This document shows, one piece after another, positions 30,187 through 45,100 of a stretch of DNA of 60,000 nucleotides. Made by a program: the position numbers and the translations under genes. The stretch spans positions 64,001 to 124,000 of the forward strand of contig JAQGDQ010000004.1 of the NCBI GenBank assembly GCA_030141605.1, in the 5' to 3' direction. The notes below the pieces were generated by a model. That model saw nothing but the letters and a program-made list of their open reading frames with translations, was not told the DNA's origin and did not search any database. This stretch comes from Tubiluchus corallicola. Taxonomy: Eukaryota > Priapulida > Priapulimorpha > Priapulimorphida > Tubiluchidae. Each line of letters opens with the position of its first letter. The first letter of the stretch is position 1.

Positions 30187-33100
30187 ATTCGAGGCTACAG
30201 CCTGGACGAGGGCACCATTTGGGGCGATCTATATATCAAACAAAAGGTCTCGATCTAGTGTCGTGCCATTGATGGTTTATTTTTCGAATTGAGCCCACCG
30301 GAAGGAAGGGGGGGGGGGCGAAAAACCTCCAAAAATGGCCCTTTTTCGGCCGTTTTTTGCAAAAGATATACAGCTGAGATGTAGAGAACGGGAACGGGCC
30401 GAGGGGGGTACTGGGTATGGATTTTTAATTAATGTGCTTAAAACGTCGTTATAAGGAACGTTATAACAGTGCTATAGGGGAAAAAACTTGCATGTTTCCA
30501 TCATATCCCATTCCAAGCAGTCTTTAGCGCCTACATACCTATCTTTAATGAGATTTAAAGATTATTTTACACATTTGACGTATACATACAACATACAGCT
30601 AATTCTTAGAACAAAAATCACACATTACTAGTTAATTTTGATGTCACTCGCTCAATCACTCTCTTTGCTTGTTTAGTTTTGATTAAACATAGTGTTGATT
30701 TTGATATCCGCATTTCCCGAAAGGTCACTTGTTTTTGCAAAAGGCGGGAATCCATGCTTTTAATTTGATAACGTCTTCCAGGCGAAAAGAAACAGAGATG
30801 AAATTTTGAAACAAACAGTTAAGTGGACAAAATATTAAAAAAGTTAATGTAACATAGGAGACAAATCATAGAGCAGTAAGCTACCTTTTTTTATGAATTT
30901 GTCGCGCTGCGTTGAGCATGTTCACATACACGATTCAAAAATAATCATGGCGGTTCGCTATCTCATTCTAGAGGATTACCTTGATAACAAGCAATGTCTG
31001 TGGTTCAGCCACAACAACCAGTTTAATAAGTGGACCCCGTCATTGATGATTGAGTGCTCCCACCAGGGGAGTGTACCGAGCTATATAAAAATAGATCAGT
31101 TGTGCTTACGAAGATGTCTTATTTTTTGCATATATAAAATTCTGGCATTCTGGCGAAAGGAGCTCCTACCTGATACATTTTTGTGCACGCAAGATTCTTA
31201 CCCAGATTCGCGAACAATTCGTTTGTAGAAAAATTAATGGTAAGCCTTCGTTCTGCAACTGGGTAGTATTGAACAATGAATCCCTGTGAACACTCTCCTT
31301 CACATTCCCAAGTCACCCTGGCAGTTCTCACGTCAGCATTGCCTCTCAATTGGATTATCTCTCCTGAATAAAACGAAAATAATTTAGACTTGTATTAAGA
31401 GAGCTGTTCCGTCAAGTTAGAAAATAATTTTCAGAAAATATGCTTGGTTATACTACAAGGGAAAATTCGAAACTTTAAGTAATTCGTCTATACGATTCAA
31501 ACCCATGATGGGCACATTATATATACATTACATGTTTCATACTTTAAGTAGTAATCATAGACTGACTTGCAACTGTGCAATTAGGATACTTATGTAAACC
31601 CATTTCAAACCTCCTCGGTTCCCTTAAAAAACGGAGTGCTCAAATAATCAAGCCATTTTAAACTATTGAGCTCTTATATGGCAGATCATAACTGGGCCTA
31701 CTTTTCACACACTGCATAATACATTATTATAATAGACGATTGGTAAATTTTACAATTGCAATTCTAAAACTAGTTTTGTGATCCCCAAAATGATTACACA
31801 CAACTCTGGGCTGCGTAAATACTTAGTTTATCACGAAGGCCTGTTGTAATCCTATTTTATTTTTTCTCTGTTTTCCAAAAATTCGTGTTCTCTTGGGCAT
31901 AAAATCATTTGGGAAACTTGAGAAAGTATCATTTCAATGTATCATCCGTATTACATCATCGAGCAGTAATAATTTAAATTAATACCTATTGCCCATATTT
32001 TGCACGCCAGTATTTTGTTGCTAGCATTTTCGAACTCATGACGATTGCGTACAGAAAATGCACACTGTTGCTTCAATAGCACTATCTTTTTTAAAGTGTT
32101 TGTTGAAGGTGCATGTGAAATTGCTCACTGATTACCAATGCTTGATTAACAAACCCGTTGATTTCAAGATAAACTCCGAGGCAGCCAAGCTGCGCTTCCT
32201 GCCAACAAAGTTCAGTTCTACTCGAAGTCAAAGGAACCTGCCAATTATGTGGTGGGTACCAAAAGATAATAATCTCTATTATAAGGCTACTACTACCAAA
32301 AGCAAACTCCTGTTCAGGATGGGGCAGTTTAAAGCATTGTTAAACAGAGGCAGGTACACAAACAATGTTTACTAATGACATAGCTGTAATGTTTCACCAT
32401 TGAATATAAAAACAGTGATGAGGAGGCTTAGGCCACTGCCCCCAAGGCTGTCCAAATTCAAATATTTTACTGTTTGTTTGCTTCCTACTGATCATGTATT
32501 TGTGCGTTTAGGTTAAATAATTGCTCATTTAACAACAAAACAACCTTTCATATGTCTCTTTGTTTTTTTGCGACACGCCGCCGAATAAATTTTATAAGAA
32601 GTTAAAAATGAACATCTGCACTAGTTGTAGGGATGTATGCTGGAAGCATACTCGAATTTATATTCGATGAATTCTTTATTTAAACAACAATAGACTTATC
32701 ATCAGAAAATCTGCACTTAACAAATAAAAGAAATCAATCTTGGCTGTGGAGAAGTAAGTGTAAAGAAGTCGGGACAGAACCTGGATTTACAGCTTATTAA
32801 TGTGTGAACTATAAGACCTGAATTAAATCATGTCATATTAAACTACTATTCAAAAAGTCCTTGGTTTAAGTTCAGGGTAAGTCACAAGTTTTTCACATTT
32901 CCTTCTTTGCAGCGCATTTGATTTAAAAAATTGTCAATCATGAGTTCAACTCATTTTTACTGATAGGCATTTGTATAAAATCTGTGTAAAGTAAATAAGG
33001 CAAAACTTGGTATATAAATGTTTCCATATAATTGTAATATGGAATAAATTCACAAACTGTTTTTAATAAATGAAAAAACAAATTTAATGTTCATTTTTAG

Positions 33101-36100
33101 TGAACATAAATAGTGCACATAACACTCGTATTAATTTTCTGAAAATGTTTTACAGCAATGACATTAAGTTGCAAACAGTTTTACATTGCAAGTTATTGAA
33201 AAGAAGGATGAACATAGAGTTTGCTCGTATATGTTATACTTTAAATTATATCCGTTCATCGTTTTGGCAAAACAATTTTAAATAATTTAACAATACTAGT
33301 TCACATGGGCGTTGAGTCATAGCTGATTCAATTACTGATACACACCGAAGTAACAAATAAGTGCTCAACAAACGTTAGTAAGTGAAAGCAAAAAACCTTG
33401 GTAAACAGTTGCGTACCTTTTCTTTGCAACGGTAAACAAACAGGTACGAAAAAGTGCTCCCCCCAACCGTGACACATGATAGTAAGTTATTGCTTGAACA
33501 AAATTGAATTAGTTTCACACAATAAACAAACTATTTACACTCACGTGAGACCGTGTGGAGAAGGACAACTACTTCAACTGGTGTCCAAAGAACCCAAGCG
33601 GGGTATAAAGTGGTTTTAGCGCAAAGGTTACTAGTATCGGTAACATCAAACTGAGCGAGTGTACCATTTGTTAAAATTCACAACAGTTTATTTAACTTGG
33701 GTAGTGAATGCCTATCTACTGGTCTCATAAATCTCAAAATCTCGCGTACTTTCAAATTGGGGTTTTCCGGTCCATTGCAAAGGTCAACTACACGATTGTG
33801 TAGTATAGGTTTTGGAAGTCAAATGTTGCAAAAACGCACATAGAGCAACATAGAAAGGGATTCTGGAACATGTTGATAAATGTCAGGAAATATTAGGGAA
33901 AAGTCTTGAAAATGTACATCTAGGACAACACAGATAGCGAACTGGTGACGAAAAAAATGCGCAAAAAGTAATACATGTAGGGATTTACAACATTACAACT
34001 AAAAAAATACTAGCAGTTTGCCGCTCTTTAGTGCCGCTTTACTAACATCTATTTTCTTGAAGGTTCTCAGTCGTTTACAAACTGCTTTTGAATTTTGGTA
34101 GCTGCATTTTTGCCCAAAGTTTGTAGATAGCCAATACAGTCATGTAGTTTTTAGAAAAAGAAATATACATGTATTTGCTAGCAGCTCTTACAAATTTTTG
34201 TTATTTAAAAAATGCTAAGAAAGTACATATTTAACAAAGCGAGAGTTCCACTGATACCAGTCTTACATTTCAGTATAACAGGCATCTGCTAAGATCAAGA
34301 GATTTTAATTAATTCTTTATAAGCCGGCTCATATGTAGGTCACTGTTGTAGAAGATATCTGTTAAGAGGCCGTTAATGTGCACAGGCATTTTGTTAAGCC
34401 AAGGATATAGAAAATCAACGAAATTCTTAACGGTTGCTTCTTAAATGTTGCAACAGAAAACAAGCTAAAAATTAAAAACAACATGAAATTTCTGAATGAT
34501 GGAACTTCGTGAAGGATCTTACAAATCTACAACGAATTAAATTTTGAAATCAAACTTGAAAAAAGGAAATGTGACATACCTGGTAGTTAGAATACACTTT
34601 GGTATTGAACCACGTTTCTGCTTAACCGGTGGACACCATAACCGCTAGAATACCGTGTCCCCTCGTGATAATGGCAGACCAATGTTTATCTCTAACAGCT
34701 GGCCAGACACTTCTGCATTTCAAGTATTAGATTTCTCACGTTGGCGTGATTCTAACTAATTGGCTTGATTTTAATTTTGATTAATTTTGATTAATTTGTA
34801 ATTAACTTCAAGACTATCATTAATTATGATAGAAACACAATAGTTAATTAAATTTTGAAATCAAACTTGAAAAACAGGAAATGTGAAAACGTTGTAATAC
34901 AGCCCGAGTTTGAAGAAGGGGCCTTCCACGTTCCCAGCGATGCCTCTTAGAGTGTTATGATCGCTGAACGAAGATGCAACTTTAACTTGTTTCGTTGCCG
35001 GTGCTGAGTATGATACAAAAAGGGCGTCACTGTTAATATCTTTGTCATCAACATCTCGTTCAACACCTCCATCACTTCCACCTCCACCACCAGCACCACC
35101 ACCACCACCATCATCATGATAGTCATTGCTAGCAAATTGCAGCACCAAAAACCTCAGCCACGTCACTGCCACTGCCGCTGTCACTTTTAACAGCAACATC
35201 GACATCCGTAACCCTTCTCTCTTGTCGGAAGTCATGCTTAATAAAACGACGTCTTTTGTCTGTTTAGATTTAACTACTGTATATTTTGTAGGTCACTTCG
35301 AAATGAAAATTTTACAGGCATTAATGAATTCGTTGTTGGATGTGTGGCATCATAATTGAGTTAATTTTCCAATTTTCGTTGAATAGTTGACAAGTTTAGT
35401 CCGCACGCGATGTTCACTTATTCAGGCAAAGATGTTTAAAGAATCATTTTACTTGTCAGGAAGAGAGTTTTGCGTTGCTCGCATCTTTTGTTGGCATTAC
35501 TGTTTTTCTCCGAAAACAGGGCAATCAGTCAGACTACAGGAAACGAGCATCAGGGCTTTATGAAAACTGATTAGTTTTGTGATTAGAGTTGTGATTAGAT
35601 GATACATGATCGAATTAATAACAGCTCCGGTTAAATCCTCAGAGTTTCTCATTAACTATAACAGTCCATCAGGGATGCACCTCGCTGGAATTATGTCTTA
35701 ATGTGATCATCAAGCTCATGCCGACAGCAGCTTGACCAATGCTATTATTAGTCAAGACTAAAACACCTCATCAAATGTTTAAATGTTATTTTACCCATCA
35801 TTAACACATCATTAAAAGAGTTAGACTTTTTGAGACGCAATATAAAATCAGTGCATATGAAACATTTTTGCCAAAAATTAATATCTACATGTATTTTTTG
35901 ATCTTATAGCTTAACAGTTTAGTGTACCTTTAAGCCCGTGTTGCAAAACAAGAATAGAATAGATTACACACGAACTTTCTTAAGTGGTTTACTTAACCCT
36001 TTACGTTAATTTAATGTAAACACCGGCAAACTTAATGTAGTTAGACTGCGCATATTAGCTCTTAAGTCATATCACTAACTGATTTTCAAGCTAAAGGCAA

Positions 36101-39100
36101 TGCATCTGCTTCTAGAATCCTATAACCGCACAGATAACTCATTAAATCAAAAATGTTAGTCTACAACAACAAGAAAACTGCAGGAATAGGAAAAGAGCAG
36201 TACTAAAAACTAATGTAGTTTGCAGTGAGAAGTACATTGATGGATGGTGTACGCGCGCTCTATTTTCCAAATTCTTTGACCTCTGTTTCTGCGGTGGGTC
36301 CCAGGCGAGGACCGGTTCACTTTTGTTACAGGTATAAGTAGTAGTTTGTCGTTTGATGGTTAACAATTTTTTGCAAATTAGCAAAAATACTTGTCGGTGG
36401 AGGTATAATCCGGTCCCTAGCCGCTTAAAAACGTTCACAGCTTGAGTAGTTGTCAGAAGGAAAGGTCAGGCAATTACAAACAATTTAACCGAAAAATGAA
36501 AGTCTGCTCTTCAAGTTTTAGGAGTAAGCTTCTTTACTCCTCCCAACTCTCAACCTATCGACTTTGAATGTAGACTTTCGAAGTGCACATTGTTGAAGAA
36601 TAGTAGATAAACAAACGAAAACAAAGCATCTAACTTTCATTAATCAGATCGAAGCCTGTGGATCTAAGTTTTTGTGCACGGTGACTGCATTAAATTTGTT
36701 CACTTTTTGACCAAGTATTTATGCAGGCTGTTAAATCAAAACAGATTCAAGTGACAGTTTCTCTTTATTATAACAACTTGGGCGTGATATCTTCTACAAT
36801 CGAAACTGCCATGTTTCCGTACAAAAGTACAAACTTTCTCTTCTCAAGTGCTACAATTTGAGTTTAAATTTTTGCCGTAACTTGGAAAAATAAACAGCGT
36901 TATAGGTCGGTATATCTTTAAACCTTGACTGAGAAAACGGTCACAGAACAGTCACCTCACTAATTCTCACCTGGCTGGAACTTTCAAATCAACATATGTT
37001 AAATGCCCATTTTGAGAATGTTTAAAAGCAGGTGTTAGAAGAAACACATAGACGTTAATGAAACTGTAAAAGTTCGCCGCTAAGATAATCAGTCAAGAAA
37101 AGAATCAGTGATATATTAAATAATGGAAAAATATGAAACAAAATTGTTATATATTTTAAAATAAATTACTTGCAATGAAATAAAAGCACTATTATTTATA
37201 TTGTTTTGCTAATTGATATCGCTATTGCAGCCACTGCAGTGTTATTAGAAGAAGTAGAAGAGAGTTGACAGAAAGAGGAAGACAGACACGCGCACGCCTG
37301 TGTGCGCAAACACACACATACACACACACACACGCCCGCACGCACGCACATTAATGACAATTAAAGAAAGGAGCGAGAGAAAGCGAGAGAGATTTGATTT
37401 GATTTACTTCTTTATTTCAAACTTTCGTTCATATCATATTAGTACAACATTAAAAATATATACAACGAACGTACAAGTAAATAAACACACAAGCACACAA
37501 ACAAAACAACATTACAAAAAAATAATAATAACAATTCTCATTGGCTTCAATCATTATATCAATGAATATAAACAATGTAAAAATTAAGCATACAGTATCC
37601 TTCTCCAAATCTTTCTTACACTGGAAGTAAATAAAGTATCATTGCCGAATATCGTTCTACATAATAAGTTTTCACTGTTTGAAATTCTAGTATTCAGAGC
37701 TGTAAATGCTTTTCCTATAAATAACATCAAAGTACACTAATTTATGAGAGAGAGATAGAGAGAGAAAATTAACTCCTTCAATTATCGTATTCAGTCTTGA
37801 TATGTAATCTACTTGCCTATCTAAGAGGTTATTTACCTATTACTGGGAAAAGTACCTTGGCAGTTTGCCTGTTGGCCTGGCAGGCATCATCCGCCGTAAG
37901 TAGTCAATAACACATCAACTCTCCTACCAAGGAAAGTTCTTTGCCTGACAGGCATAAGTCTCCACATTTACATTCTAGGGTTGCACTAGATCGAAATTTC
38001 GGAATTAATTTCTGCTTTGGTATATTTTAATTCACAACGTTAATATCTCGACAAAACATCTATAGGTAATTATGCTGCCTATTCGGGGGGGGGCAGTGTG
38101 GCAGCAACATCCATTGAAAAGACAATTAGCCCATGTCTCTAGTTCAAAACTAAACTTAACAGAGAATTTTTTCATCACCTGTCAAAAAATTTAACGACTT
38201 TTTGTACTTACCTGTGTAATAAAAGTAGTTCTGACGACTACAACTACTTGTTCACTGAATATAGTCAGAGAAGTACGTACAGTGAAAATTTGTTCAAGGT
38301 CCTCGCAGAACAAATCATATCCAAAAAATGATGATTCACCTAAGGTGTAGCGGCAACTTTCTTAGCTAATAAGACACTTATTATGTATAACTAAGAAAGA
38401 CCTTGGCCGGGGCGCGGGGGGTGTTGATTCGATCAAACCAATGAGCATGTATAGCTTCTTTTTATAGCTGCCGTTTTGAAAACTGATATGTTTTTTTATT
38501 TAGACCTGTTTTACAGTATACTCTTTTTTAATACGTGGAAAAATCGGGAAACAATTTTCAAAGTCCAAGACATGTGTATACGAGAACAAAAGGTAGTAGC
38601 TGCTAAAAAGTAAAACGTGCTAGAGCTGGAGGAAGATTGACACTAACATGATTTGTCGAAGTTTCGATATTTCTAATATGATTAGAATGCGTCCAACATG
38701 TGTAACTTAATATCCATTTAACTTTTATATTTTTTTTGAAAACTAAAAAATTATCATCTTTTTGCATTTATTTACGGAATTACATTTGCAAATCATTCTG
38801 GCTGCATATAAATGCCTGTATTGAATGAGCAAATCAGTGGGGCTCAGTGGGACACAGATGTCCAAAAGGTTGGGTTTTATGGCCTTTGGCTTAATTTCCT
38901 TAATCGTTTTTATCCTTTATGTTGTAACGTTGTAACGTGCTTTACAATGAAAATAAAGTAGATAAATTATATTCTAGTAAAAATTACTTGTGAGTAGCTA
39001 TTTTCTGAGTAAAGTTTCCCTAAGATAACTTTCTAATTTCTAACTGTAGACGAACCCAAGAATTTAAACGTATTAGTTTTGCGCCATAGTATGAAATTGA

Positions 39101-42100
39101 ATTAGATGTACTTATTTTTCGGATCCTAGACCAGTGAGATAAAATACAGATCGCTTACATTACAAGATGTATAAGTTCTGCTTGTACTTGTGGGACGCTA
39201 CACATCTATCACTATCCTTACACGGTTGTTGCGTGACACTCAGTTTGCTCTTGGGTACGATTGAAGTAAATGGCAATTTCCGTTTCCGGTTTTTCATCAG
39301 ATGCCGGAAATGAAGTTTACTACTGGTCACTATATCATTTACAGCAAAACTAGGATGTCATTTTAGAAATGCCTATATGGAGTCGCAAGCTGTAGGTTAA
39401 AAGATGAATGAAGGACAATCGCATTAGTGCTGGTTCTGACTTCTGATGTTCCGAATGCAAGCCAATCCATAAAGCCGAAATGTAACCCACAGGATGTTTA
39501 AAATGACACTTAGTATAGCTTCTGTTTTATTGCTATGCTATTATTATATTTCTAATTAAATTTTCTTTAAAATGATTCAAAAACAGTAAGCACTTTACAA
39601 AATTATCATATTACAGATTACAGCTCTACGACGAGAAGTTGAAGTACTTTATAATAACACGCAGTGGCAATTGTTGTACGTTTTTCAATACTGCTTGAAA
39701 GCCGGAACTGTGCACACAAATATGAAATGAAACGTAAAAAGCGTGAGAGTGGGCAATAATAATTTTTAGTCAAAATTAATAAAACTCTCTTTAATGCATC
39801 ACTACTTACTACATAACAAGCAGTTTCAGTAACAGAACGTAACATGAAAACAACCGCCGACGGTCTACCTGAAATTAGGCCAGAAGTATACACATAAGCA
39901 TGACCATGAATTTATCGTACTATTGTCAGGCTGCTATCTACTATCGCTGCTAATACATTTTGCACAATGGAGGATGACAATTGAGTACAAGACATTTAAG
40001 ACGTTTTCAACAGAAATGTTTTTGTTACTTTTACGTTAAGCAACGATTCTTTTATTCTCTTAAGCTTGTCCCTGTATCACCTGAACATGATAGCAATAAC
40101 AGAAATTGCTAAAAGATAGTAGTAGGCTACAGATATTCATATTCACAAGTAAAAACCAAAGTATAAACAATTGAGTTTAAACGATTAGGCGTGAAAGATA
40201 AAAACTGTGGGCGATAAACATTTATTCGTAAATCATATACAAAAAAAAATCTTCACAAATACTGGGTAATTCAAGAATAGCCTGAAACATAGAGTAATGT
40301 TACACTTTCATACGACTATGAAGCTTTTATACGACTATGGTATGTGAAGAAGTTTATCAACCTAAAAAGGCGAAGTCGCTATAGTTTAATTTGTAGCATC
40401 ATCCGTACTTTTGCTACATTTTACTGCAGTTAAAAATATATTGGCTTTCTCTAGATCTGATTTTAGTTAGGCCAACCACATTAATGTGAGAAGAGCTAAA
40501 AATCAATATTGAAAAGTGCTTTTCTATAGTACCAAATTGCACTAATGTGCCGTGCTGATATTATAAATCAATTTCTACTTTCAGTATATCAACTGCAGCT
40601 GTGTTTTAATATATAGTCATTAAATCATGACAATGAATTTTGAACTTGATAAAACCGAAAATTGGCAAGCTACAGCACAGTGGTCAATTAGAATGAAAAA
40701 ACGATTTCTCACGCTTACAACTCCGATGTACAAGTCGCTTTTCTTTTGAATCCACGTACACGTTCTACTATCTTAAGAAAATCATTTTAATCCAGTAACC
40801 CAGAAATTCGTGAGTGAACATGAAAGTGAAATTCAAGAGCAGAGTGTTGATTGTGTTCAGGTTCTTTTACTCGAGAGCTGAATTGCGTTTTCGTGTAGTT
40901 TTGAAATTTTTCGGCTTGTTTTGAAAACGTGCAATACTTATTTCGAGTTAGTTAAGAATGCGAAAAGACGTGAAGTGCCTTTGAGAATTAGGCCATTATC
41001 AGTTCATTTTGTGATTATAATAGCTTCCTTTGAAAAAGGCGGAGAAAAGGAAAAAAAGAACAACAGCTTTTCTAAACTAGTTTACGTCGCATAGATAGTT
41101 ACTTAGAGCCTTATTTGATGGCTAAACAACAACAATAACTCTAACAATTGGAATGACGCTGATAATAATGACTCCATTAGGCTACTCGACATCAAAGCAA
41201 TGATAGCCAGTGTAGTGAAGCAGAGCAATATCAGCATTAATCCAACAACAACAACCATTGTAATTGCAAAAAACCAGCATTTATATCAATTGGCGCAAAA
41301 AAGCGTTCCGAAGTCCTGATCACGATACTGTAAGAAGAAAATAATGGAATCGCTTGAAAGTTACTGCACTGATGCTGACAGACGCTTATGTACAAACACC
41401 AAAAAACTTGGGCCATTCCCTTTGATTTTCCAAGATACATAAGTCTTAAAAGAACAAGTCAAAAAAATAAATGTTGGAAGAAAAATTGTATATCACTATT
41501 GTTAAAATTTACAGCAAGAGCTCTGTGTTTCCACCATTTTCACTGCAAACTGGACGAAGCGATTTCTTTCAACAGCTTTTAAACACGCTGACATGGCTGT
41601 TTTTCATTTGACGATGACTAATTTACATTGTTCGGGAATTTAATTTTTTAATATACAAACGTTTTTCGGTCATTTCTTGAAAACTGCTGAAACTATAAAC
41701 TTGTAAGTTCGCAGCCAAAAACTAATGTATTGTAATATCACAGTGTGAAATTTCCACTTTGCAGAGCATTTGCTTCTAATCTTATTGTAGCATAAACATC
41801 GGTACACTTTTCTGTTCTATCCTTTCTGCACATTTACCGTCAAGAGCAAGGGCACCGTTGCAACAGCATAATAGTAACAACATCCATAACCCGCATTGAT
41901 GCAATGCTAATATAACTGCAGCGGTAGACTAGTTGTAACAGCAGCAACAACAATAATAATAACAATAATGTTAGCAGCAGCGGCGACAACAGCAGCAAGA
42001 ATAGTGCTGGAGCAAAAATATCAACAATAGTGACAAGTGACATGCTCTGATCTTTTAGATGGACTATCGATGTTATCGCGAATTATTTAAAAATAGCGGA

Positions 42101-45100
42101 AACAACCCAAAATTGCTCATTCCTCGCATGATTTAAAGTATTTGTTCACAGAAACTAGAAATTATATTGCAGCTCCAGCAACTGAGGAAGCATACCATGC
42201 GTGTAACATCCTGACTAGTTTCTTGCCACCCCTCCCAGGGGTGATTGGCCAAAATCGTTTAGTTCTCAATCAAAAACTGGCCTACCGTTTGTAATAATTG
42301 ATTATAGTGATTGAAGCAAGTCACCATGAGTTACGAATACGTAATATCTGTTTCATTTGAGTTCATAAAAATGATATTTCAGTTACTCTAATAATTTAAA
42401 ATGCACCCAGTTTTTTTACTAGTAAGCACAATTAAAAAGAAATTTAGTAAGCCAAGTTTTAGCAACAGTAACTGCCTAAGCTTTGGAGAACCGAATGCTG
42501 CGACAAATAATAATGGATTTGTATTGTGGCTTGCAGAATAATAGTTCCACACTCAGTTTAAGACCACTATGGAACAAATTCTTGCGATGACCTGGTAGTG
42601 TAAATACAGTTTATCTAGCAAAAACTAAACGTAAAACTACTTCGTCCTTTTGTCGAAATTGCAAGGTTTTAAACATAAATCGGTTTTTAATAAAAAAAAT
42701 TACAATTCGGGGTTGCACGGTTTATCAACGAAGACAGACATATCAGATCAACATCTCAGTTATACAACTGCCACTCGAAATTAAGGTTGCATTTTTTAAG
42801 CAATGCGCTCTGTTAAACAGGAAAATTATAGTAACGTGCCTATTGGTGAGAAATTACAGGGTTTATTCGAAGCATGCCAAAAAAGTTTCCTGGTTGCCTT
42901 GAACGAGTGAACATTTAATAGCGGAGAGTAATTGTAAGAACACCTTGAAATTTTCCAAATTGCGTTAAAATAATTTGATTGTCAGTTCAATTTATAATGA
43001 ACAATATAGTTTTTCGTCTATACTTGCCGATTATGGGTGTAGAAACCTTCCTGTTATAGCCACTTTTATGTTTGTTTCAGAGACGTATAGCTTGTGCTGT
43101 TAACTTATATTGTTTACGCATCTAACTTGTTATTACGTGTAGTGAAGTGCAATGTATCAGCAGTCTAGCTGCTTAGAATTTGATTTTGAAAAAGTGGTCA
43201 TTATGTTAGGTGTACTGCTTAAAAGTTTAATGCTATTTTTATGTTTTTATGAATTAATGAGTTTGAACGAATGTATTAATTCTACATTTATAAGCGAGAG
43301 TAGCCTTTTCATTCCCTCAGGTGCAATTCAGTACACGCGAGGTTACTATTTCAGAACACTAGCAATAATTATTATTTAGCATGTTTTCTTGCAAATAATT
43401 ATAATTTAAGTACAAAAAAACTTATATAATTCCTTCAGCCAATCGTGTCTGTAATTGCTGCATAAAAGTACACATAAAAGTAAAACAGACCTGCAATTAT
43501 TTACTTTACAAAGCTATACAGTTAGCAATAGAAGATAGCTGCTTACTAGAACAGGTTTTCATGCCGGATGACAAGGAAACAAAGAGTATAACAATGTATG
43601 TGTGGTATACACTAATTCTATAGAGGTAAACAAATGGATTCTTGCATACATTATTTTTGGAGAGCTAAGGCAACAAAGAGCTTACAGGGGCAGAAGTACG
43701 GAATGAACTGTTGCATACAATCTACAAGTATTCTAGAGAGACAAAAACAAAAGAGACAGAGGGAAAGAGAAAGAAGGACAGAGAAGGAAAGAGAGAGATA
43801 GAGGTAGATTTGTGAAGTTGGCAGAACACAGAAGCATTAGTAAAAATCAGCTGCAGGTTTAAAACATATAGAAGAAAAATATGGTGACTCGGTGATTCTT
43901 AATACGGTAATCCTGTAATTAATTAAGGGTAGACTCAGGTATTATAGAAAAAAACATTACATAAGACAATTCAAGGCCCAATAAAAGATTTGATTCTTAT
44001 TTTTTATCAAATTTTTTTATTAATAATTATTGTTTTTTTAATTATTTGATTAATATTTTTAATAAATAATTACTTTCAAGGTAATAGTAATACATCATTA
44101 TCAGAATCAATGTAGATCGAACAGTAATTTTCTATGCGCAGATTTTGCTTTTTTAAATAGTACTCGTACAATATTCGACATATTTATGGCAGCAGTAACT
44201 ATCATAATGATGGGATGCAGTCATGTAGCTTAACGCAAGTTCGTAGTGTTAAACACTTAATAATAGGATAATATCATCTATACTCATTTAAGGCAAAACG
44301 GCTTGTAAAATTGATGATAATCATAATACTTTTAATTAAATAAATGCGTCAAAGTTTGAAGGTTTTTGGGTTTTATGTTGCACTCATAATCCAAACGAGT
44401 TAGTTTTGGCCTTGAAGAGAAATGTCTTGTTATAAAACTATGCTTCCAGTTTTCAAATTCCCGTTATCAAGTCCTTCGCTGTAATGCATTTAAATACATC
44501 ACACGGAGCAAAAGTAACAGTAAAATGTTTCTTGAATTGTCCTGCAGCGACGGTTTTAGACATATATAAAGTGATAAATGCTTTTACAGATGCTATAAAA
44601 ACCGACCTGCCTGAGATCGTTTCTTTGATCACATTATGCTCGACTTTATTTTCAAAACTAATTGCAGCCTAATAACGGGAAACAAGTATAAAATACATTT
44701 GACAATTTTAGAAATCTAGACAAGAAATTTAAGCAGGGACTCATTACATAATCTTTTAGCAGGGAGTCTAATTCTTTTTAAAGGATTTCAACCAAAAATG
44801 CTAATCAACTTGCGAAAAAGTTTCTTAACCAAAGCAAATGTAAAACGCCAGTGAAACAAAAACACCGTTTTGTCAGAATTTTCTTTGCACAAATAAAAGC
44901 ATCTACCACATAATAATGTAAAAATATAAATTATATTTGCAACAATTATTTTGAGAACAAGACCTAATTTGCATTAATTCTTTCTTTCTTACTTTTTTGA
45001 GAGTAAGCCTGCCTGTCTTTCTTTTTTCGTTCACTCATTTTTCGTTCATTCATGTTTTATGCAATTCAGCTTAAGACAACTTAATTAGTCTTTTTTATAG

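Noticed and set aside
30893-31228. 111-codon plus-strand frame
   Set aside because: It overlaps the confident minus-strand FN3 exon 2, ends inside it and has no recognisable motif, so it is probably a shadow of that exon plus chance extension.
36142-36438. Minus-strand frame containing EPVLAWDPPQK, reminiscent of an FN3 strand
   Set aside because: The rest of the frame has no FN3 pattern and no phase-compatible splice sites; a short chance match is more likely.
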